A stretch of DNA of 15,969 nt from Planctomycetota bacterium (GTDB lineage Bacteria; Planctomycetota; UBA1135), in contig JAQWRF010000132.1 in assembly GCA_029243845.1 (NCBI GenBank), positions 1 through 15,969 of the forward strand. The letters are read 5' to 3'. The notes under the pieces are model-generated. The model was not told the origin of the DNA and searched no databases. It saw only the letters and a program-made list of their open reading frames with translations. Both the position numbers and the translations under genes were made by a program. The stretch's first letter is position 1, and every line of letters begins with the position of its first letter. This document shows positions 1 to 6,323 of the stretch, in pieces.

Positions 1-90
1 ATAACCCAAGCCTGCTCTCCAACTTCGCGGCTGGCGACGATGGGTGCTAAAACGATTTGGGAGCTATCTAAGGCTGATGCCATGGCCTAA
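1..90 (+). CDS. Possible 3' end of an upstream gene (truncated by window edge)
   Basis: Frame 1 is open from the left edge to a TAA at 88-90. It would encode about 29 residues ending in GAKTIWELSKADAMA. The composition looks protein-like and I do not recognise a family. If it is real, it overlaps the proposed Nudix start at 77 by 14 bp, which would match the overlap style of the rest of the operon. Frame 3 is also open from the edge to a stop at 48-50, so a short open frame here is weak evidence by itself. Confidence 0.25.
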   Translation: MTQACSPTSRLATMGAKTIWELSKADAMA

Positions 91-559
91 TTGTAGCCTC
101 GCGCAGGATTACAATGTAGCTGTGGTTTATTCTGACAATCCTACAATCGCAAGTGGAGTAGTGCTTTACTCAACAAACGCTAGTGGGCGCACTTTTTTGC
201 TATTGCAAAGTGCCCGCCATCAAACATGGGGCTTCGCCAAAGGGCATGTGGATGGCGACGAAACATTATTAGAGTGTGCCCTACGCGAGGTGTCCGAAGA
301 GACGGGATACAAATTGTCGAGCGGAGATATATTCGATATTTTCAATGATTGCTCTACGTATACGCTGCCTAAAAACGGCCAGCTGAAGCGTACCGTAATG
401 TTCGTCACGCGCAATCCGGTCGTAGCGAACGAGCTGCAAGTATCTGACGAGCATCAGCAGTCAAAGTGGTGTAGCCTGAGCGAAGCGCTTAAACTACTCG
501 AACATCAGCAATCAAAGATTTGTCTGCTACGCGCGGCCGATTGGCTGCAAGGCAACTGA
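77..559 (+). CDS. Nudix hydrolase, probable bis(5'-nucleosyl)-tetraphosphatase type
   Basis: Nudix enzymes hydrolyse nucleoside diphosphates linked to another moiety; the closest flavour here is the small asymmetric Ap4A hydrolase. A complete Nudix box (GX5EX7REUXEEXGU) is visible, from GHVDGDE through REVSEETGY, at about residues 56-78 counted from ATG 77. It follows a short beta-rich N-terminus (ASGVVLY, FLLLQ), and the C-terminus has the usual acidic and aromatic stretch (SDEHQQSKW). From ATG 77 the protein is 160 residues, near the family norm of 140-150. GTG codons at 44 and 122 are alternative starts, and 122 would give a more typical N-terminus. The frame has a stop at 2-4, so the gene is complete. 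Its TGA shares one base with the ATG of the HD gene, which implies coupling. The exact substrate cannot be read from sequence. The C-terminus contains a small in-frame duplication of EHQQSK. Confidence 0.88.
   Translation: MPWPNCSLAQDYNVAVVYSDNPTIASGVVLYSTNASGRTFLLLQSARHQTWGFAKGHVDGDETLLECALREVSEETGYKLSSGDIFDIFNDCSTYTLPKNGQLKRTVMFVTRNPVVANELQVSDEHQQSKWCSLSEALKLLEHQQSKICLLRAADWLQGN
449..517 (+). repeat. In-frame 18-bp near-duplicate within the Nudix gene
   Basis: GAGCATCAGCAGTCAAAG (449-466) recurs as GAACATCAGCAATCAAAG (500-517), with two mismatches in 18 and an offset of 51 bases (17 codons). Both copies encode EHQQSK. The first lies where Ap4A-hydrolase-type Nudix proteins have a conserved acidic segment; the second is in the C-terminal helix. 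Confidence 0.6.
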
Positions 560-1152
560 TGGATACCTCTGAGGCAAATGACATTCTTAATGAAGTGGAT
601 AAGGATGGCGAATCTTGGCCGCAACATTGCCGCCAAGTGGCACGTGTAGCTCGCTGTTTGGCCGATGCCCTAAACCATTGCGGTGCCGATATCGATGCCG
701 AATTATGCGAGCGCCAGGGCCTGTTGCACGACATCGGGCGCAGCAAAACTCACGGCCCCCTGCATGGTTGGACCGGATTTACCATGCTCCGAGGTCTCGG
801 CCATGCCGCCGAAGCGCGTGGGTGCCTTGCCCATTGGACTAAGGGTCGCCGCCAGGAAGAATTAGAGGTGGTCCAGATGTGGAAGCCGTCTTTCGTGGCG
901 CGGGTGTACGAGGTATTTGAGCAACGACCATGGGATATTTACGATTCGGTGGTTAGCGCGGCCGATTCTTCGGTGCGTCACACCGAAATTGTGTCGATAG
1001 AGGACCGCCATCAAGATTTATTCAATCGCTACGGCGATTCCGTTTGGATGCGCCGCGCTGCCGAACTTGCGCATATTCACGCCACTGAGTTGGGCGATAT
1101 ATTAAAATCTCCGGTCGCAGAGCTGATAAGTCCTCTCTACGGCACCGAATAA
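559..1152 (+). CDS. HD-domain protein (predicted metal-dependent phosphohydrolase)
   Basis: This 197-residue protein has the HD superfamily metal ligands in order. They are an early His (H23 in SWPQHC), the HD pair in LLHDIGR (H57, D58), downstream His residues in THGPLHG (H65, H69), and a distal Asp in SAADSS (D136). HD proteins of this size usually hydrolyse phosphate esters of nucleotides. Nothing visible says which substrate this one uses, and no other domain is present. I chose ATG 559 because it overlaps the Nudix stop (TGATG) and has AAGG about six bases upstream. An upstream in-frame start at 520 would run 40 bp into the Nudix gene. The stop overlaps the argS start by one base (TAATG). 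The position between a Nudix hydrolase and argS suggests nucleotide clean-up, but that is inference. Confidence 0.85.
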   Translation: MDTSEANDILNEVDKDGESWPQHCRQVARVARCLADALNHCGADIDAELCERQGLLHDIGRSKTHGPLHGWTGFTMLRGLGHAAEARGCLAHWTKGRRQEELEVVQMWKPSFVARVYEVFEQRPWDIYDSVVSAADSSVRHTEIVSIEDRHQDLFNRYGDSVWMRRAAELAHIHATELGDILKSPVAELISPLYGTE

Positions 1153-2861
1153 TGACTACCACCCCGCCACTTCACGGCCTCGACGCCTTCGCCTTGCCTA
1201 TTCGTCAAGCAGTTTGTGCGGCTATCGATGTTGATCTCGCTTTGATTTCACTCGAACGACCACGGCAAGAAGAGTTGGGCGAATTTGCCTTGCCATGTTT
1301 TCGTTTCGCGAAGCAAGCGCAAATGGCACCACCTGCTTTGGCAGCGAAATTGGCTAACGCATTGAGTATCGAAAACGTTAGCTGCGAGGCTGTTGGTCCG
1401 TTCTTGAATTTCAAAATTGACGCGAATCCATTGGCGCAGACTATTGTCACTTCGGCGCAGAGCAGCACTTATGCTGGCGGCGATGAGGGGCTAACGACCC
1501 TCGTTGAATTCTCGTCACCAAATATTGCAAAGCCGATGCACGTCGGGCATATGCGTACCACGGTAATTGGTGCGGCACTGAGCCGTATTTTTACCCATCT
1601 TGGGCACGATGTAAAACGGATAAATCACCTCGGCGACTGGGGATCACAGTTTGGTAAATTAGTTGCCGCATGGCAACGTTGGGGTAGCGAAGAAGCATTA
1701 AGCGCGACCCCTATTGCGCACCTGCTCGAATTGTATGTGCGTTACCACAAGGAAGAAAAGGAAGACGAAACTCTAGCGGCTGATTCAAAGCAGTCTTTCC
1801 AAGAACTCGAGTCGGGCGAAGAAAATCAAACACGCGCAACCTGGAGGAAATTCACCGAGATTTCATTAGTCGAATTCAATAAGGTTTACGCACGCTTTGG
1901 CATCGAGTTTGACTACTTACGCGGCGAGTCTTGGTACGAAGGTCAACTCGACGACATGATTAATTGGCTAGACGAATGCGGCGTAACGGAATTATCCGAT
2001 GGTGCAACTATCGTCAACCTTGAAGAGCAAGGCATTAAAACCCCAAGCTTGGTCAAGACTGCTCACGGTACAACTCTATACGCCACTCGCGACTTAGCAG
2101 CCGCTAAATCGCGCTGGGAAGAATTCGCTTTCGACCAATCGTTGTATGTCGTTGGCGCCGAACAAACGCTGCATTTCCAACAATTAAAGGCCGTACTGTC
2201 CCGTTGCGGGGTCGAGTGGGAACAACGCATGGAGCACATCCCTTTTGGCTTGATTCGCCTTACTGAGGGAAAATTGTCTACACGCGAAGGACGTGTCATT
2301 GCCCTCGGCGACGTACTCGATCGCTCGGTTGAACTTGCCGCGAAATCAATCGAAGAGAAAAACCCTGAACTACCAAACAAAGAAATAGTTGCCGAGCAAA
2401 TTGGTTTAGGCGCGATTGTGTTTCACGATCTCAAGCACCAGCGTCAAAAAGATGTAGTGTTCGACTGGAAAGAAGTCTTATCTTTCGAGGGCGACACTGG
2501 CCCTTACCTGCAATATACTCACGCCAGATGCTGCTCGATTTTACGACGCGCTGAAAAAGATGTGCCCAGCATCAACGACATTGATTTCTCAATATTAGAA
2601 GGTGGACGCGAACTTTGGGTTGCCATCGGACGCCTACCGCAAGCCGTCCGCGAAGCCGCTATTAAACGCGAACCGATGTTGATTGCAAACGCGTTGTTGA
2701 AAATAGCTGCGGCAGGAAATGGTTTTTATCGTGATAATCAAGTATTGGGCACGGGCGATAATGACTTGGAAAAAGCCCGCCTAGTAGCGATTGATACTTT
2801 GCGTAAAACATTGGCCCTTGGCATGCGCTTACTTGGCGTACCTGCTCCGCATGAGATGTAA
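1152..2861 (+). CDS. argS: Arginyl-tRNA synthetase
   Basis: This class I synthetase charges tRNA-Arg with arginine using ATP in the cytoplasm. The 569-residue protein shows an N-terminal tRNA-recognition (Add-1) domain, about residues 1-105. The HIGH-like signature HVGH lies at 130-133 within SSPNIAKPMHVGHMR, which is diagnostic for ArgRS, followed by INHLGDWGSQFG. The second ATP signature is KLSTREG at 374-380. A helical DALR anticodon-binding domain begins near GDTGPYLQYTHAR and runs to the C-terminus, ending LGVPAPHEM. Length is normal for the family. The KMSK-equivalent is KLSTREG rather than the common KMSTRKG; the first Lys, Ser and Thr are kept. The start overlaps the HD stop by one base and has no clear Shine-Dalgarno match. 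apt starts one base after the stop. Confidence 0.97.
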   Translation: MTTTPPLHGLDAFALPIRQAVCAAIDVDLALISLERPRQEELGEFALPCFRFAKQAQMAPPALAAKLANALSIENVSCEAVGPFLNFKIDANPLAQTIVTSAQSSTYAGGDEGLTTLVEFSSPNIAKPMHVGHMRTTVIGAALSRIFTHLGHDVKRINHLGDWGSQFGKLVAAWQRWGSEEALSATPIAHLLELYVRYHKEEKEDETLAADSKQSFQELESGEENQTRATWRKFTEISLVEFNKVYARFGIEFDYLRGESWYEGQLDDMINWLDECGVTELSDGATIVNLEEQGIKTPSLVKTAHGTTLYATRDLAAAKSRWEEFAFDQSLYVVGAEQTLHFQQLKAVLSRCGVEWEQRMEHIPFGLIRLTEGKLSTREGRVIALGDVLDRSVELAAKSIEEKNPELPNKEIVAEQIGLGAIVFHDLKHQRQKDVVFDWKEVLSFEGDTGPYLQYTHARCCSILRRAEKDVPSINDIDFSILEGGRELWVAIGRLPQAVREAAIKREPMLIANALLKIAAAGNGFYRDNQVLGTGDNDLEKARLVAIDTLRKTLALGMRLLGVPAPHEM

Positions 2862-2862
2862 T

Positions 2863-3384
2863 ATGGCTATCGATTTAAAAGATTTTGTGCGCGACATTCC
2901 GGATTATCCTACCCCAGGGATTATCTTCAAAGATATCACGCCATTACTACAAAATGCCGAAGCTTTGCGCCAATCCATTGCTGAAATGGTGGCTATCACT
3001 AAGCAGTACGATATTACGCATATTGCCGGTATCGAATCACGCGGCTTCATTTTTGGTACTGCCCTTGCCGCTGAGCTAGGTTTAGGATTTTTGCCCATCC
3101 GCAAGCCCGGGAAACTGCCCTCGAAGACTTTCGCCGAAGCTTACGATCTAGAATATGGCAGTGATAAGCTCGAGATTCACGTCGATGCCTCTGCGGCTGG
3201 CGAGAGGGTTCTATTAATCGACGATTTGATAGCGACTGGGGGCACCGCCGAAGCCGCAGTAAAGCTAATACGCCATACTGGCGCAGAAGTTATGGCGTGT
3301 TGTGTGCTCATCGAGCTCGAATTCCTGAATGGCGGCGAAAAAATGCACGGCGTACCGCTGCATTCGCTTATTAAAGTTAGTTGA
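2863..3384 (+). CDS. apt: Adenine phosphoribosyltransferase
   Basis: Apt salvages adenine by joining it to PRPP, giving AMP and pyrophosphate. The 173-residue protein has the type I PRTase PRPP loop LLIDDLIATGGTA at 117-129. It also has the N-terminal pattern IPDYPTPGIIFKDITPLL, typical of bacterial Apt, and the conserved GIESRGFIFG and FLPIRKPGKLP stretches. The ATG at 2863, one base after the argS stop, fits the usual Apt N-terminus. Upstream in-frame starts lie inside argS and would add residues with no counterpart in the family. argS-apt spacing makes co-transcription very likely. Length is slightly shorter than E. coli Apt (183) but normal for bacteria. Confidence 0.97.
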   Translation: MAIDLKDFVRDIPDYPTPGIIFKDITPLLQNAEALRQSIAEMVAITKQYDITHIAGIESRGFIFGTALAAELGLGFLPIRKPGKLPSKTFAEAYDLEYGSDKLEIHVDASAAGERVLLIDDLIATGGTAEAAVKLIRHTGAEVMACCVLIELEFLNGGEKMHGVPLHSLIKVS

Positions 3385-3427
3385 GCTAGGTGTAGCGACC
3401 AGGCTCTGCCGACAATAAACTTTGACT

Positions 3428-4210
3428 ATGGCTGATGCCACCACCGACCCTGCAGGCACCCCACAAGTTTCTACCGAAGAACTTTGGGTGGAGCTGAAAC
3501 GTACCAATGATGAAGAGATTCGTCATGAGATCGTCCGTCGTCACCAACCATTGGTGCGCTACCTCGCCGAGCACATGGCGCGAAAATTACCGCGCTCGGT
3601 TGACGCCGACGATTTGGCACAAGAAGGTTCATTCGGGCTAATGGATGCTATCAATAAATTTGATCCCGATCGCGGCATTAAATTCAAGACTTATTGTTCT
3701 ACACGAATTCGTGGAGCGATTCTCGATTCGTTACGTGCGCAAGATTGGGTGCCGCGCTTAACTCGACAGCGAGCGGTGAAGATACAAAAATTCACTGCCG
3801 ATTTTGTAGAAGAAAACGGGCGAGAGCCATCACTAGAAGAGATATCAGAAGCTCTTGATATCCCGTTGAAGGCTGTTAAAAACGCGCAACCATTGGCAAT
3901 GAATCAAGCATCCGATCGCCGCCCACAGCCTAATGAAGATTACGATAACAGCCTCGATAGCATTAGTGAATCGCAAGAAGATAACCCCTTCGATGCGGCG
4001 AATAAGAAAGATTTAGTGGCAGTTATTACCGATGAACTTGGCGAAAAAGAGCGTTCCATTCTGCAGATGTATTACATTCAGGGCTTGACTTTGCGCGAAA
4101 TCGGCAGCGCGTTATCAATTACTGAATCGCGTGTTTGTCAAATTCACTCTAACGTGATTAAACGCCTGCGCACCAAGCTCAAAGGCGATGCCGACAAGTT
4201 CTCAGCTTAA
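3428..4210 (+). CDS. RNA polymerase sigma factor, sigma-70 family, FliA/WhiG group
   Basis: The 260-residue protein has sigma regions 2, 3 and 4 and lacks region 1.1, as in group 3 sigma factors. Region 2 covers about 37-110, with DDLAQEGSFGLMDAINKFD and the FliA-type RIRGAILDSLRAQDWVPR. Region 3 covers about 111-155, including GREPSLEEISEALDI. Region 4 covers about 196-252, with TLREIGSALSITESRVCQIH as its helix-turn-helix. This matches FliA (flagellar) and WhiG (sporulation) proteins, which direct polymerase to specialised promoters. No flagellar, chemotaxis or sporulation gene is nearby. I chose ATG 3428; a TTG two codons upstream (3422) is possible. The gap after apt is 43 bp, with no Shine-Dalgarno match and no convincing promoter. 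The 3' end overlaps birA by 23 bp. Family assignment is firm; the regulon is unknown. Confidence 0.93.
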   Translation: MADATTDPAGTPQVSTEELWVELKRTNDEEIRHEIVRRHQPLVRYLAEHMARKLPRSVDADDLAQEGSFGLMDAINKFDPDRGIKFKTYCSTRIRGAILDSLRAQDWVPRLTRQRAVKIQKFTADFVEENGREPSLEEISEALDIPLKAVKNAQPLAMNQASDRRPQPNEDYDNSLDSISESQEDNPFDAANKKDLVAVITDELGEKERSILQMYYIQGLTLREIGSALSITESRVCQIHSNVIKRLRTKLKGDADKFSA

Positions 4211-4982
4211 GCGATTGATTGCTAAACTGCCCGCGCGACGTTTGTTCGCGCGCGACATAGAGGTTGTTGAGCAATGTGATTCAACCAACGACGAATTAAA
4301 GCGGCGCATTGCTGACGGTGAAAACATGGGCAATACTTTATTGGTAGCTCACCACCAACAATCTGGGCGCGGTCGCTCAGCACGAGATTGGTGGTCCGGC
4401 GACGCAGGAGACAATTTATGTTTTAGTTTAGGATTGCGGTATAAAAATATGCCACCGCATGTTGTTGGTCTAATTGGTGCGGTTGCATTAGCTGATGTTT
4501 GTCAGCAATTGTTGCCCGATGAAAAACTAGCTATAAAATGGCCGAATGACATTCTGCTGAACTCTGCCAAGATAGCTGGATTCTTATGTGAGTTACCAGC
4601 GGGTGGCGACACACTCGTGTTGGGATTAGGAGTAAACGTTAACACTAAGCCCTCGAACGAAAATATGCCCTATTCGGTTGCTTGCTTGAATGAGTTCGGC
4701 TTAAGCTCTGAACCCCTCGAATTGCTAGGATTGGTAATTTTCCGTTTCGAGGAGTTGATGATTCGCTACCAGCGCCGCGGCAGTGCCGACTTCGAAGCTA
4801 GCTTTTTGAGTTATTTACAGAATTGGGCACCAAATGGCGTGCGAAATCCGGCTAACCAAAAGGCGGGCGCGTTGTTAAAATTTTCGGTCACAAATGGTTT
4901 GTCCCTCGATGTTGATGGTGAGCAATTCACCCAACCAATGGAAACCATAAATTGCCTCGAAAAGATTGACCATGTCACGTAA
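4188..4982 (+). CDS. birA: Biotin-[acetyl-CoA-carboxylase] ligase, monofunctional (no DNA-binding domain)
   Basis: BirA activates biotin with ATP and attaches it to the carrier lysine of acetyl-CoA carboxylase and related enzymes. The 264-residue protein carries the ligase core. That core includes DSTNDEL near residue 31, the biotinyl-AMP loop QQSGRGRSARDWW (58-69), the IKWPNDILL motif with KWPND at 117-121, and AKIAGFLCEL with the conserved Lys128. A small SH3-like C-terminal domain follows. There is no N-terminal winged helix, so it should not act as the biotin-operon repressor seen in E. coli. The ATG at 4188 has AAAGG just upstream and overlaps the sigma gene by 23 bp; no later start keeps the DSTNDEL motif. 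The stop overlaps rph by 11 bp, so three consecutive genes overlap. Confidence 0.95.
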   Translation: MPTSSQLKRLIAKLPARRLFARDIEVVEQCDSTNDELKRRIADGENMGNTLLVAHHQQSGRGRSARDWWSGDAGDNLCFSLGLRYKNMPPHVVGLIGAVALADVCQQLLPDEKLAIKWPNDILLNSAKIAGFLCELPAGGDTLVLGLGVNVNTKPSNENMPYSVACLNEFGLSSEPLELLGLVIFRFEELMIRYQRRGSADFEASFLSYLQNWAPNGVRNPANQKAGALLKFSVTNGLSLDVDGEQFTQPMETINCLEKIDHVT

Positions 4983-5697
4983 CGATTCTCGTACTCCTGC
5001 TGATTTACGCCCGCTTAAGTTCACGCGTAAATTCACTAATCACCCCGCCGGCTCGGTGCTGGTTGAAGCCGGGCAAACTCGTGTGCTCTGCACCGTTACC
5101 GCCACTGAAAGCGTGCCGCGCTGGCGCCAAGGTTCTGGCAAAGGCTGGCTCACTGCCGAATACGCGATGTTACCCGGCTCAGTAGTGGGTCGCAAAAAGC
5201 GCGAGCACGATCGTCGCGACGGACGCTCTGTTGAGATTCAGCGCTTGATCGGGCGCGCTTTACGCGCAGCGATTGATATGCGATCTTTCCCGAATGTTAC
5301 CCTGCAAGTTGATTGCGATGTTTTGCAAGCCGACGGTGGTACGCGCTGCGCGTCAATCTGCGGTGCCATGATGGCGCTCAACGACGCAGCACATTACTTG
5401 AACGACAATGGGAAGCTGAAGTCATGGCCAATCAAGCATTGGCTTGCAGCCGTGTCCGTTGGCCATGTTGGGGGTCGCGCGTTGCTCGACTTAGATTACA
5501 GCGAAGACTCGACTGCCGATGTTGATATGAATATTATTGCGACAGAGAGTGGCAAAATCGTTGAAGTGCAAGGGGCTGCCGAGGGCGAACCGTTTTCTTT
5601 AGACGTTCACCACGAGTTGCTTTCGCTAGCCATGGAAGGCACCGCCGACATCATCACGCAGATGAAAGAATTAGCCGCCGACAAAGTCGAAGCATGA
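4972..5697 (+). CDS. rph: Ribonuclease PH
   Basis: RNase PH is a phosphate-dependent 3'-5' exoribonuclease that trims tRNA 3' ends and works as a ring of six subunits. The 241-residue protein matches full-length family members throughout. Visible landmarks are GWLTAEYAMLPGS, RSVEIQRLIGRALRAA, the catalytic and phosphate-binding VDCDVLQADGGTR (GGTR at 122-125), LDYSEDSTADVDMN, and EVQGAAEGEPF. The C-terminus is intact, unlike the frameshifted allele of E. coli K-12. ATG 4972 gives MSRNDSRTPA, a typical short N-terminus; a TTG two codons upstream (4966) is less likely. It overlaps birA by 11 bp and rdgB by 4 bp (ATGA). The rph-rdgB pairing is a common bacterial arrangement. Confidence 0.97.
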   Translation: MSRNDSRTPADLRPLKFTRKFTNHPAGSVLVEAGQTRVLCTVTATESVPRWRQGSGKGWLTAEYAMLPGSVVGRKKREHDRRDGRSVEIQRLIGRALRAAIDMRSFPNVTLQVDCDVLQADGGTRCASICGAMMALNDAAHYLNDNGKLKSWPIKHWLAAVSVGHVGGRALLDLDYSEDSTADVDMNIIATESGKIVEVQGAAEGEPFSLDVHHELLSLAMEGTADIITQMKELAADKVEA

Positions 5698-6320
5698 GCC
5701 AACGTATCCTGCTTGCCTCGAGCAATTCCAAAAAGCTGGCGGAGCTGCAATCACTATGTGAAGATTTAGACGTTGATATCCTCTCACCTAGCGATATCGA
5801 CGCCGAACTGCCCGACGTTATTGAAGACGGCGATGACTTTCTGGCGAACGCCAGCAAGAAGGCCATCGAGTTTAGCGAGTTTACATCTAAGCATTTGGGT
5901 GACGATGTCTGGACACTTGCCGACGACTCTGGCTTGTGCGTCGATTATTTAGACGGTGCTCCGGGTATTTACTCTGCGCGTTATGCCGCTGATGATGGTC
6001 CGCAACGCGATCAATCAAACAATGACAAGCTGTTGAGCGAAATGAAAAATGCGACTGGTGACCAGCGTACGGCCGCCTTTTGGTGCGTGATTGCAGTCGC
6101 TCATCAAGGTCAGGTGTTATTTGCCGTCGAGGGCAGCGTTAATGGCAATATTTTGCACGAAGCCGATGGAGAAGGCGGATTTGGCTACGACCCGCTGTTT
6201 TATCATGTAGAATCTGCATCTAGCTTCTCCAGTCTTGCCCCTGAAGAAAAGTCACGAGTTAGCCATCGTGGGCAGGCGATTGCGCGATTGCGTAACGTAT
6301 TAGAATCGGTGGCTAAATAA
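5694..6320 (+). CDS. rdgB: dITP/XTP pyrophosphatase (RdgB/HAM1 family)
   Basis: RdgB hydrolyses dITP, ITP and XTP to monophosphates, keeping deaminated purines out of DNA and RNA. The 208-residue protein has the N-terminal nucleotide loop ASSNSKKL (8-15), the acidic catalytic motif LADDSGL (75-81), APGIYSARY (89-97), GFGYDPLF (162-169) and the base-recognition motif SHRGQA (190-195). All are standard for Ham1/RdgB, and the length is near the usual 195-205. The start is fixed by the ATGA overlap with the rph stop. The lepA start follows the stop after three bases. With apt and the Nudix gene it makes this operon rich in nucleotide salvage and sanitation enzymes. Confidence 0.96.
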   Translation: MSQRILLASSNSKKLAELQSLCEDLDVDILSPSDIDAELPDVIEDGDDFLANASKKAIEFSEFTSKHLGDDVWTLADDSGLCVDYLDGAPGIYSARYAADDGPQRDQSNNDKLLSEMKNATGDQRTAAFWCVIAVAHQGQVLFAVEGSVNGNILHEADGEGGFGYDPLFYHVESASSFSSLAPEEKSRVSHRGQAIARLRNVLESVAK

Positions 6321-6323
6321 GTC

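Noticed and set aside
110..115. TACAAT as a -10 box for a promoter in front of the Nudix gene.
   Set aside because: No acceptable -35 lies 16-18 bases upstream, and the site may fall inside the Nudix coding region.
3372..3415. TAAAGTTA (3372-3379) and GCCGACAA (3408-3415) resemble the two halves of a FliA-type promoter, just upstream of a FliA-family gene, suggesting autoregulation.
   Set aside because: The gap is 28 bases, whereas FliA promoters need about 11. GCCGACAA also recurs in coding sequence (for example near 4190), so it is not specific.
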